A stretch of DNA of 64,000 nucleotides from Pseudomonas sp. UYIF39 (GTDB lineage Bacteria; Pseudomonadota; Gammaproteobacteria; Pseudomonadales; Pseudomonadaceae): positions 62,001-126,000 of the forward strand of contig NZ_JALBYU010000012.1 of the NCBI RefSeq assembly GCF_029963765.1, given 5' to 3'. Made by a program: the position numbers and the translations under genes. Positions 57,101 to 64,000 of the stretch are shown here, piece after piece (the first letter of the stretch is position 1; the number at the start of each line of letters is the position of its first letter). The notes under the pieces were generated by a model. The model was not told where the DNA came from. It ran no database searches and saw nothing but the letters and a program-made list of their open reading frames with translations.

Positions 57101-60100
57101 TTAGAAACGTCGCAAATCGAGAGTCATCGGCAGCTCGTCGTTCACTTCCACATTCGGTATAGGAAGTTTCCCAGGACTGTGTCCGATGCGGAAGAAACGC
57201 GCCATTCGCCGACTCTCCGCCTCATTGGCGTTCACCGGCAAGCTGTCGTAGTTGCGCCCGCCCGGATGGGCGACGTGGTACTGACAGCCACCCAGCGAGC
57301 GCTGCATCCAGGTGTCGAGCAGGTCGAACACCAGTGGCGCGTGGACCGGGATGGTCGGCTGCAGGCAGTTGGCCGGTTGCCAGGCGCGGAAACGCACGCC
57401 AGCGACAAACTCGCCGACCCGCCCGGTGGGTTGCAATGGCACCGGGATGCCATTGCAGGTCAGAAGATAACGCTGCGGCGGCAGGCCCGTAAGTTTGACC
57501 TGCAAGCGCTCCAGCGACGAATCCACATAACGCACCGTGCCGCCGACCGCACCCTCCTCGCCCAGCACATGCCAGGGCTCCAGCGCCTGACGCAATTCCA
57601 GCTCTATGCCACTGACGGCGTAATCGCCGACCTTGGGAAAACGGAACTCCAGATGCGCCGCGAACCACTCCGCACGCACGGGATAACCGGCGGCATTGAG
57701 ATCCGCGATGACGTCGGCGAAATCCTGTTCGATAAAGTGCGGCAACAGGAACCGGTCGTGTAATTCGGTGCCCCAGCGTGCCAGCTTCGCCGGCGCATAG
57801 GGCTCGCGCCAGAACCTCGCCACCAGCGCTCGCAACAACAACTGCTGAGCCAGGCTCATGCGCGCATGGGGCGGCATTTCAAAGGCTCGCAGCTCAAGCA
57901 ATCCAAGGCGACCGGTAGCACCGTCCGGTGAATAAAGCTTGTCTATGCAGAACTCGGCACGGTGCGTGTTGCCCGTCACGTCGATCAGCAGGTTACGCAG
58001 CAGCCGATCCACCAGCCACGGCGCGCACTCCTCGCCCGGTTCAGGCATCTGGGCAAAGGCGATTTCCAGTTCATACAACGCATCGTTGCGCGCTTCATCA
58101 ACCCGTGGCGCCTGAGACGTCGGGCCGATGAACAATCCGGAAAACAGGTAGGACAAGGACGGGTGGTTATGCCAGTAGCTGATCAGGCTGCGCAGCAGAT
58201 CGGGACGCCGTAAAAACGGTGAGTCAGCCGGTGTCGCGCCCCCCAGGACGAAATGGTTACCGCCACCGGTGCCGGTGTGCCGGCCGTCGATCATGAATTT
58301 TTCGGTGGTCAGTCGGGTCTGGCGCGCCTCTTCGTAAAGAAACTCGGTGCGCTCGACCAGCTCATCCCACGTGGCAGAAGGCTGCACGTTGACCTCGATC
58401 ACACCCGGATCGGGCGTGATACGGAAGTTGCTCAGGCGCGGATCGCTCGGTGGCTCATAGCCTTCCAGCAACACCGGGCAATGCAACTCCTCGGCGGTGG
58501 CTTCGATGGCACAGACCAGCTCCAGGTAATCCTCGACCCGTTCCAGCGGCGGCATGAACAGGTACAACCGCCCTTCTCGCGCTTCCGCGCAGAATGCTGT
58601 GCGGGTCAGCCAGTCGGCAGATTCGTCGATCTTTGGCGTGCGCTCATCAGCAACCGCAGGCTCGCCTTGGCTCTGAAGTTGTGCCGTGTCGGGCAGTGCG
58701 GGGAAATCCTGATTCGGGTCCACTGGATGAATGAACGGGTACTCCGCCGCTTTCACCCAAGGCTGCGAGCCGAGCGGCAAGCGATAGCCCAGCGGCGAAT
58801 CCCCCGGCACCAGTCGGCAATGCTCATCGCGCAGATACCAGCGGCCGCTTTGCCACTGATCACCCTTGGCGGTGCGGGCCAGCGGCAGGACCTGACCGAT
58901 GAGTTTTTCCAGACCCTGGCTGAAGACTTTGCGCAGGCGTGCACGCTCCAAAGGCTCTTCAAGACGCGAGTCTTCGGCGCTGACGTTCTGCGGCAAAGTG
59001 CCTTCTCGCCAGAGGTAATAGAAATTGTCTTCGTAGGCCGGGAACACAAAACGTGTCGGAATTTTCAGGCGTTCGGCAACACTCGCCAGAAAGCGTCCGG
59101 CCAACTCGCCATTGGCACCGTAGTCTTGCTGCTCATCGGCAATCAACGCGCTGTTGTGCCAGATCGGCACTTCGTCGCGACGCCAGTAGCAGTTCAGCGA
59201 CCAGCGCGGCAATTGCTCGCCGGGGTACCACTTGCCCTGACCGAAATGCACCAGACCATTGGGGGCGTAGTGCTCGCGCATGCGCTGGAACAGTTCGGCG
59301 GACAGACGCCGCTTGTCTGGCCCAAGTGCTGCAGTGTTCCACTCGGCCCCGTCCGGATCGTCGATGGAAACAAACGTTGGTTCGCCGCCCATGGTCAGGC
59401 GTACGTCACCCTCCAGCAGGTCGGCATCGATCTGCCGACCCAACGCCTGGATCGCCAGCCATTGGTCTTCGGTGTAGGGCTTCGTTACCCGTGGCGCTTC
59501 CCAAATCCGCTCCACGGACATTTCGTGGGTGAATTCGCACTCGCACGGTTCAACCAAGCCACTGATCGGTGCCGCAGAGCCCGGATCGGGGCTACAGGCC
59601 AACGGAATGTGTCCTTCACCGGCAAACAGCCCTGACGTCGCGTCCAGGCCGATCCAGCCGGCACCGGGCAAATAGACCTCACACCAGGCGTGCAGGTCGG
59701 TGAAGTCCACGTCAGTGCCCGACGGACCGTCGAGGCTTTTGACGTCGGCAGTCAGTTGAATCAGGTAGCCGGAGACGAAACGCGCCGCCAGACCGAGGTT
59801 GCGCAGCAACTGCACCAGCAACCACGCGGAGTCGCGGCAGGAACCGGAGGCATGTTCGAGGGTATGTTCGGGCGTTTGCACGCCTGGCTCCATGCGGATC
59901 AGGTAGCCAATGTCTTCGCTCAGGCGCTGGTTGAGCGCGACGAGGAAATCCACACTGGGCAGTGGCGTGCGGTCGATGCCATCCAGATAGGCCTTGAACT
60001 TCGGTGTCAGGGGCAAGGTTTCCAGGTACGGCGCCAGCTCCTTGCGCTCATCCGCGGCGTAGGCGAACGGAATCTTTTCCGCGTAGGGCTCAAGGAAGAA

Positions 60101-60376
60101 ATCGAACGGATTGAAGACTGCCATCTCCGCCAGCAGATCGACTTCGATCCGCAGCTCATCGGTTTTTTCCGGGAACACCAACCGCGCCAGGTAATTGCCC
60201 TGGGGATCCTGCTGCCAGTTGATGAAGTGCTGCTCGGGCGACACTTTCAGCGCGTAGGACAGTATCCGTGTGCGACTGTGGGCAGCCGGGCGCAGGCGAA
60301 CGATCTGCGGACCGAGCTCGACGGCGCGGTCGTAGCGGTAATGCGTGACGTGGTGCAATGCGACATGAATCGACAC
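57101..60376 (-). CDS. Transglutaminase with DUF2126 C-terminal domain
   Basis: A 1091-residue protein. The N-terminal 290 residues are a transglutaminase with Cys180 (ASGSCRDSAWLL), His229 (FTDLHAWCEV) and Asp245 (WIGLDATSG). The rest is the large DUF2126 region (LTMGGEPTFVSIDDPDGAEW; MIDGRHTGTGGGNHFVLGG; PSLSYLFSGLFIGPTSQAPR). GTG at 60376 is the best start: AGGAGG lies six bases upstream and the family begins SIHVALHHVTHYRYDR; the 48 upstream codons are spurious. First gene of the three-gene operon. Confidence 0.9.
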   Translation of the reverse strand: MSIHVALHHVTHYRYDRAVELGPQIVRLRPAAHSRTRILSYALKVSPEQHFINWQQDPQGNYLARLVFPEKTDELRIEVDLLAEMAVFNPFDFFLEPYAEKIPFAYAADERKELAPYLETLPLTPKFKAYLDGIDRTPLPSVDFLVALNQRLSEDIGYLIRMEPGVQTPEHTLEHASGSCRDSAWLLVQLLRNLGLAARFVSGYLIQLTADVKSLDGPSGTDVDFTDLHAWCEVYLPGAGWIGLDATSGLFAGEGHIPLACSPDPGSAAPISGLVEPCECEFTHEMSVERIWEAPRVTKPYTEDQWLAIQALGRQIDADLLEGDVRLTMGGEPTFVSIDDPDGAEWNTAALGPDKRRLSAELFQRMREHYAPNGLVHFGQGKWYPGEQLPRWSLNCYWRRDEVPIWHNSALIADEQQDYGANGELAGRFLASVAERLKIPTRFVFPAYEDNFYYLWREGTLPQNVSAEDSRLEEPLERARLRKVFSQGLEKLIGQVLPLARTAKGDQWQSGRWYLRDEHCRLVPGDSPLGYRLPLGSQPWVKAAEYPFIHPVDPNQDFPALPDTAQLQSQGEPAVADERTPKIDESADWLTRTAFCAEAREGRLYLFMPPLERVEDYLELVCAIEATAEELHCPVLLEGYEPPSDPRLSNFRITPDPGVIEVNVQPSATWDELVERTEFLYEEARQTRLTTEKFMIDGRHTGTGGGNHFVLGGATPADSPFLRRPDLLRSLISYWHNHPSLSYLFSGLFIGPTSQAPRVDEARNDALYELEIAFAQMPEPGEECAPWLVDRLLRNLLIDVTGNTHRAEFCIDKLYSPDGATGRLGLLELRAFEMPPHARMSLAQQLLLRALVARFWREPYAPAKLARWGTELHDRFLLPHFIEQDFADVIADLNAAGYPVRAEWFAAHLEFRFPKVGDYAVSGIELELRQALEPWHVLGEEGAVGGTVRYVDSSLERLQVKLTGLPPQRYLLTCNGIPVPLQPTGRVGEFVAGVRFRAWQPANCLQPTIPVHAPLVFDLLDTWMQRSLGGCQYHVAHPGGRNYDSLPVNANEAESRRMARFFRIGHSPGKLPIPNVEVNDELPMTLDLRRF

Positions 60377-60570
60377 GGCGTGCCTCCTGCGAGCCTTAAG
60401 CGTTATCGAAAGCGCGCAAGACTTATGCCATCCAGCAGCGCTGGCGCTTTCATAGATTTGCTCAGGGCAGTACAGCACCAAAATCGGGCAATGCGGGAAT
60501 TTGGTTAGGGGCAGTTGCACGGAAATGTTGCGACCGGGAGCCGTCAGCCGGGATTTGCAGCGGCTGTTCC
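60377..60570. other. Leader region of the transglutaminase operon
   Basis: The 400-base gap to ygiQ contains no gene. This part holds the promoter region of the transglutaminase operon; no recognisable specific sites were found. The rest is occupied by a REP pair and the ygiQ terminator. Confidence 0.5.
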
Positions 60571-60673
60571 GGCCTCATCGCGAGCAAGCTCGCTCCCACA
60601 GTGATCTCTGTCGTTCACAAATTCTGCATTCACAGAAAAACCCTGTGGGAGCGAGCTTGCTCGCGAAGAGGCC
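60571..60673. repeat. REP inverted pair
   Basis: GGCCTCATCGCGAGCAAGCT (60571 onward) mirrors the right unit that starts TGTGGGAGCGAGCTTGCTCG and ends GAGGCC at 60673, leaving a 43-base spacer. Confidence 0.9.
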
Positions 60674-60731
60674 AGTTGCCGCAACCTACCATCCGGCATT
60701 GACACAGGTTTTTGCTCTGCCCGAAACGCAA

Positions 60732-60755
60732 AACGCCAACCCGAAGGTTGGCGTT
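60732..60755 (-). terminator. Terminator of ygiQ
   Basis: AACGCCAACC-CGAA-GGTTGGCGTT: perfect 10-base stem, followed on the minus strand by TTG and pyrimidines. It starts about 20 bases after the ygiQ stop. Confidence 0.8.
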
Positions 60756-60775
60756 CTGTTCAGAGCTAGCGAGGT

Positions 60776-63079
60776 TTAGCGCGGTACAACCGGCTTGCGC
60801 GCAGGCTTCGGTCCTTTGCCTTTGGCTGCGTCCTTGCGATCCTTGGCCGCCTGCTGGTTGCGGGCGAACGCCGCTGCCTTGGCCTGTTCACGCTTGTCCC
60901 ACGGATTGCCGCCATCGCTGGCGCGCGGTGGCAAGCCAGTGTGCTGGGTCAGGATCTTGGTGGTCTTCTCACCAGCAACTTTGTGGCTGCCAGCCGGTGT
61001 CGAGTTCTTGCGACGGGCGCTCTGGTAGCTGTCGGTCGCCGGCTGGTGCAGCGGGATCAACTGGTTCTTGCCCGGCCCGATCAGGTCGGCGCGGCCCATG
61101 CGAGTCAGCGCTTCACGCAGCATCGGCCAGCCTTTCGGGTCGTGATAACGCAAGAACGCCTTGTGCAGACGACGCTGCTCTTCGCTCTTGACGATGGTCA
61201 CGGCGTCACTCTTGTAAGTGACTTTGCGCAGCGGATTCTTGCCCGAGTGGTACATCGCGGTGGCGGTGGCCATTGGCGACGGATAGAACGCTTGCACCTG
61301 GTCGGCACGGAAGCCGTTGCCCTTGAGCCACAGGGCCAGGTTCATCATGTCTTCGTCGGTGGTGCCCGGGTGAGCGGCGATGAAGTACGGAATCAGGTAC
61401 TGCTCTTTCCCGGCTTCCTTGGAGTACTTCTCGAACATGCGCTTGAACTTGTCATAGCTGCCGATGCCCGGTTTCATCATCTGGTTGAGCGGACCTTCCT
61501 CGGTGTGTTCCGGGGCGATCTTCAGGTAACCACCGACGTGGTGGGTCACCAGCTCTTTGACATATTCCGGCGACTCGACCGCGAGGTCGTAGCGCAAGCC
61601 GGAAGCAATCAGGATCTTCTTCACACCCGGCAAGGCACGGGCGCTGCGGTACAGCTGAATCAGCGACGAGTGATCGGTGTTCAGGTTCGGGCAAATGCCC
61701 GGGAACACGCACGAAGGCTTGCGGCACGCGGATTCGATTTCCGGGGTCTTGCAGGCGATGCGGTACATGTTCGCGGTCGGGCCGCCGAGGTCGGAAATGA
61801 CGCCGGTAAAGCCGGGGACCTTGTCGCGGATCTCTTCGATTTCGCGAATGATCGACTCTTCGGAACGGTTCTGGATGATCCGGCCTTCGTGCTCGGTGAT
61901 CGAGCAGAACGTGCAGCCGCCGAAGCAGCCACGCATGATGTTCACCGAGAAGCGGATCATGTCGTAGGCAGGGATTTTTTCCTTGCCATACACCGGGTGC
62001 GGAATGCGCGCATAGGGCATGCCGAACACGTAGTCCATTTCTTCGGTGGTCATCGGAATCGGCGGCGGGTTGAACCAGACGTCGACTTCGCCGTGCTTCT
62101 GCACCAGCGCACGGGCGTTGCCCGGGTTGGTTTCCAGGTGAAGTACGCGGTTGGCGTGAGCGTAAAGCACCGCGTCACCACGGACTTTCTCGACCGACGG
62201 CAAACGAATTACGGTCTTGTCACGGGTCATTTTCGGGCTGGCCAGGATCTGCACGACCTTGGCTTCGCTCGGATCTTCCTCTGGACCCTTTTCCTGCTCG
62301 ATAGCGCAGGCTTGGGTGTCCTGGGTATTTACGTACGGGTTGATGATCTTGTCGATCTTGCCCGGACGGTCGATGCGCGTGGAATCGACTTCGTACCAGT
62401 CTTTCGGCGTGTCGCGACGGATGAACGCAGTGCCGCGCACGTCGGTGATGTCTTCGATCTTGTGACCGTAGGACAGACGCTGAGCGACTTCGACGATCGC
62501 ACGCTCGGCGTTGCCGTAGAGCAGGATGTCGGCGCAGGCGTCGATCAGGATCGAGTTGCGAACACGGTCCTGCCAGTAATCGTAGTGAGCGATACGGCGC
62601 AGGGACGCTTCGATGCCGCCAAGAACGATCGGCACGTTCTTGTAGGCTTCCTTGCAACGCTGGCTGTAAACCAGGCTCGCGCGGTCCGGACGTTTGCCCG
62701 CCAGGCCACCAGGGGTGTAGGCGTCATCGGAACGAATTTTTTTGTCGGCGGTGTAACGGTTGATCATCGAGTCCATGTTGCCGGCCGCGACGCCGAAGAA
62801 CAGATTCGGCTCGCCGAGTTTCATGAAGTCGTCTTTGGACTGCCAGTTTGGCTGGGCAATGATCCCGACGCGGAAGCCTTGCGACTCCAGCAGCCGGCCG
62901 ATGATTGCCATGCCGAACGACGGATGGTCAACGTACGCATCACCGGTGACGATGATGATGTCGCATGAATCCCAGCCAAGCTGATCCATCTCCTCCCTGC
63001 TCATCGGCAGGAATGGCGCTGGACCGAAACATTCGGCCCAGTACTTGGGATAGTCAAATAACGGCTTGGCTGTTTGCAT
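60776..63079 (-). CDS. ygiQ: YgiQ-family radical SAM protein
   Basis: A 767-residue protein with an N-terminal vitamin B12-binding-like domain (CDIIIVTGDAYVDHPSFG) and a radical SAM core whose cluster cysteines are Cys385, Cys389 and Cys392 (RGCFGGCTFCSITEHEG). Then come the SAM-barrel segments GVISDLGGPTANMYR and LKIAPEHTEEGPLNQMMKPG. The last 80 residues are basic and low-complexity (KAAAFARNQQAAKDRKDAAK). YgiQ is universal in many bacteria, with unknown reaction. MQTAKPLFDYPKYW was chosen as start; upstream codons do not fit the family. Confidence 0.93.
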   Translation of the reverse strand: MQTAKPLFDYPKYWAECFGPAPFLPMSREEMDQLGWDSCDIIIVTGDAYVDHPSFGMAIIGRLLESQGFRVGIIAQPNWQSKDDFMKLGEPNLFFGVAAGNMDSMINRYTADKKIRSDDAYTPGGLAGKRPDRASLVYSQRCKEAYKNVPIVLGGIEASLRRIAHYDYWQDRVRNSILIDACADILLYGNAERAIVEVAQRLSYGHKIEDITDVRGTAFIRRDTPKDWYEVDSTRIDRPGKIDKIINPYVNTQDTQACAIEQEKGPEEDPSEAKVVQILASPKMTRDKTVIRLPSVEKVRGDAVLYAHANRVLHLETNPGNARALVQKHGEVDVWFNPPPIPMTTEEMDYVFGMPYARIPHPVYGKEKIPAYDMIRFSVNIMRGCFGGCTFCSITEHEGRIIQNRSEESIIREIEEIRDKVPGFTGVISDLGGPTANMYRIACKTPEIESACRKPSCVFPGICPNLNTDHSSLIQLYRSARALPGVKKILIASGLRYDLAVESPEYVKELVTHHVGGYLKIAPEHTEEGPLNQMMKPGIGSYDKFKRMFEKYSKEAGKEQYLIPYFIAAHPGTTDEDMMNLALWLKGNGFRADQVQAFYPSPMATATAMYHSGKNPLRKVTYKSDAVTIVKSEEQRRLHKAFLRYHDPKGWPMLREALTRMGRADLIGPGKNQLIPLHQPATDSYQSARRKNSTPAGSHKVAGEKTTKILTQHTGLPPRASDGGNPWDKREQAKAAAFARNQQAAKDRKDAAKGKGPKPARKPVVPR

Positions 63080-63180
63080 GACGATGACCGGTGTTGAGAT
63101 GAAAAATCGCGGGCGCGGAATATAGCACAAAAAATAACCAATTCCGACCGCTATGGTAGGAAATTGAAACCCTCGGCAAC

Positions 63181-63999
63181 TTACTCGTCGTCGAAGTTGT
63201 AGCTGCCCGGCGCCAGGTTTTCGAAGCGGGTGTACTTACCGATGAACGCCAGTCGCGACGTGCCGATCGGGCCGTTCCGCTGCTTGCCGATGATGATCTC
63301 GGCGATGCCTTTGTGTTCGGTTTCCGGGTGATACACCTCGTCCCGGTACACGAACATGATGACGTCGGCATCCTGCTCGATCGCTCCGGATTCCCGCAAG
63401 TCGGAGTTGATCGGGCGCTTGTTGGGACGTTGCTCCAGGGAGCGGTTGAGCTGCGACAGCGCCACCACCGGGCAGTTGAACTCCTTGGCCAAGGCTTTCA
63501 AGGAACGGGAGATTTCAGAAATCTCGTTGGTCCGGTTGTCACCGCCCGAACCCGGGATCTGCATCAATTGCAGGTAGTCGATCATGATCAGGGCGACATC
63601 GCCGTGCTCACGCACCAGGCGCCGGGTCCGTGCGCGCATTTCCGACGGGCTGATACCGGCCGTATCGTCGATGAACAGCTTGCGATCGTTGAGCAAGTTG
63701 ACCGCCGATGTCAGGCGCGGCCAATCGTCGTCTTCCAGGCGACCGGCACGAACCTTGGTCTGGTCGATACGGCCGAGGGACGACAACATACGCATGATCA
63801 GCGATTCGCCTGGCATCTCCAGCGAGTAGACCAGTACGCACTTGTCGCTGCGCAATACGGCGTTTTCCACCAGGTTCATCGCAAAGGTGGTTTTACCCAT
63901 GGATGGACGGCCGGCGACGATGATCAGGTCAGACGGCTGCAGGCCACTGGTCATTCCGTCGAGGTCGGTATAACCGGTGGACAGGCCGGTAATGGCGTT
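63181..63999 (-). CDS. dnaB: Replicative DNA helicase DnaB, C-terminal part (5' partial)
   Basis: The gene enters from the right edge. The visible 272 codons start in the RecA-like domain (NAITGLSTGYTDLDGMTSGL) and contain Walker A GRPSMGKTTFAMN, Walker B ALIMIDYLQLM, and the H4 to arginine-finger region VVALSQLNRSLEQRPNKRP and SDLRESGAIEQDADVIMFVYRDE. It ends NLAPGSYNFDDE. DnaB unwinds DNA at the replication fork. There is a 101-base gap to ygiQ. Confidence 0.96.
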   Translation of the reverse strand, partial: NAITGLSTGYTDLDGMTSGLQPSDLIIVAGRPSMGKTTFAMNLVENAVLRSDKCVLVYSLEMPGESLIMRMLSSLGRIDQTKVRAGRLEDDDWPRLTSAVNLLNDRKLFIDDTAGISPSEMRARTRRLVREHGDVALIMIDYLQLMQIPGSGGDNRTNEISEISRSLKALAKEFNCPVVALSQLNRSLEQRPNKRPINSDLRESGAIEQDADVIMFVYRDEVYHPETEHKGIAEIIIGKQRNGPIGTSRLAFIGKYTRFENLAPGSYNFDDE

Positions 64000-64000
64000 G

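Noticed and set aside
58253..59635. 460-codon open frame on the plus strand
   Set aside because: Shadow of the transglutaminase/DUF2126 gene.
60941..62968. 675-codon open frame on the plus strand
   Set aside because: It lies antisense to the well-supported ygiQ gene; the long frame is a shadow of GC-rich codon bias, with no family motifs or ribosome-binding site.

Overview
This window looks like a chromosomal segment of a Pseudomonas of the fluorescens/putida type. The coding sequence is GC-rich, intergenic gaps carry many Pseudomonas-style REP palindromes (cores close to GAGCAAGCTCGCTCCCAC), and the gene order pncB-nadE-azu-LOG...ygiQ-dnaB, the split urease loci and amaR-amaB-amaA are all familiar from that genus. 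The assignment rests on recognising families and synteny, not on a database search.

Layout. 1-1.7 kb: end of an iron-chelate/cobalamin-type ABC importer (binding protein and permease). 1.7-12.1 kb: urea uptake and urease, urtABCDE-ureD-ureA-two GNAT acetyltransferases-ureB-ureC, starting from a good sigma-54 promoter; ureC carries an in-frame TAG. 12.1-18.1 kb: accessory block with a giant NEL-type E3-ligase toxin/effector and two tiny ORFs. 18.2-21.1 kb: cbpM-cbpA under a heat-shock-type promoter, and an Hsp70-like gene. 21.1-29.7 kb: AI-2E-family permease, PsiF, AraC regulator, DMT exporter, lipase, SMR transporter, a frameshifted azoreductase with a divergent LysR regulator, and AsmA. 30.1-34.0 kb: a secreted tandem-repeat protein, a DesT/FabR-type regulator, then the second urease block ureE-ureF-ureG-hupE behind another sigma-54 promoter. 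34.2-36.2 kb: AGE-family epimerase and an SDR. 36.2-36.8 kb: a gene-free stretch with three copies of a repeat containing DnaA-box sequences. 37.0-42.1 kb: braC-D-E-F-G branched-chain amino acid importer, transcribed leftward from a textbook sigma-54 promoter. 42.5-46.4 kb: amaA-amaB and divergent amaR (pipecolate to aminoadipate). 46.5-49.6 kb: a probably acquired insert with an HTH regulator, an alanine/glycine symporter and two small ORFs. 49.8-53.5 kb: pncB-nadE, azurin, LOG protein and a small charged protein. 53.6-60.4 kb: transglutaminase / ATP-grasp-alpha-E / transglutaminase-DUF2126 operon. 60.8-64 kb: ygiQ and the 3' part of dnaB.

How the genes fit together. A nitrogen-acquisition theme runs through the window: urea import, urease subunits, urease maturation (UreD/E/F/G) with a nickel permease, and branched-chain amino acid uptake. 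All three blocks start from GG-N10-GC sigma-54 promoters, and the two urea blocks share GCACCA/TGGTGC half-sites upstream, which fits NtrC control. The UAG in ureC, placed just after the codon for the nickel-ligand aspartate, would abolish urease unless it is suppressed or is a sequence error. The one-base frameshift in the azoreductase raises the same question. The least explained parts are the toxin locus with its 3' duplications, the DnaA-box repeat region, the tandem-repeat secreted protein and the transglutaminase/ATP-grasp operon.
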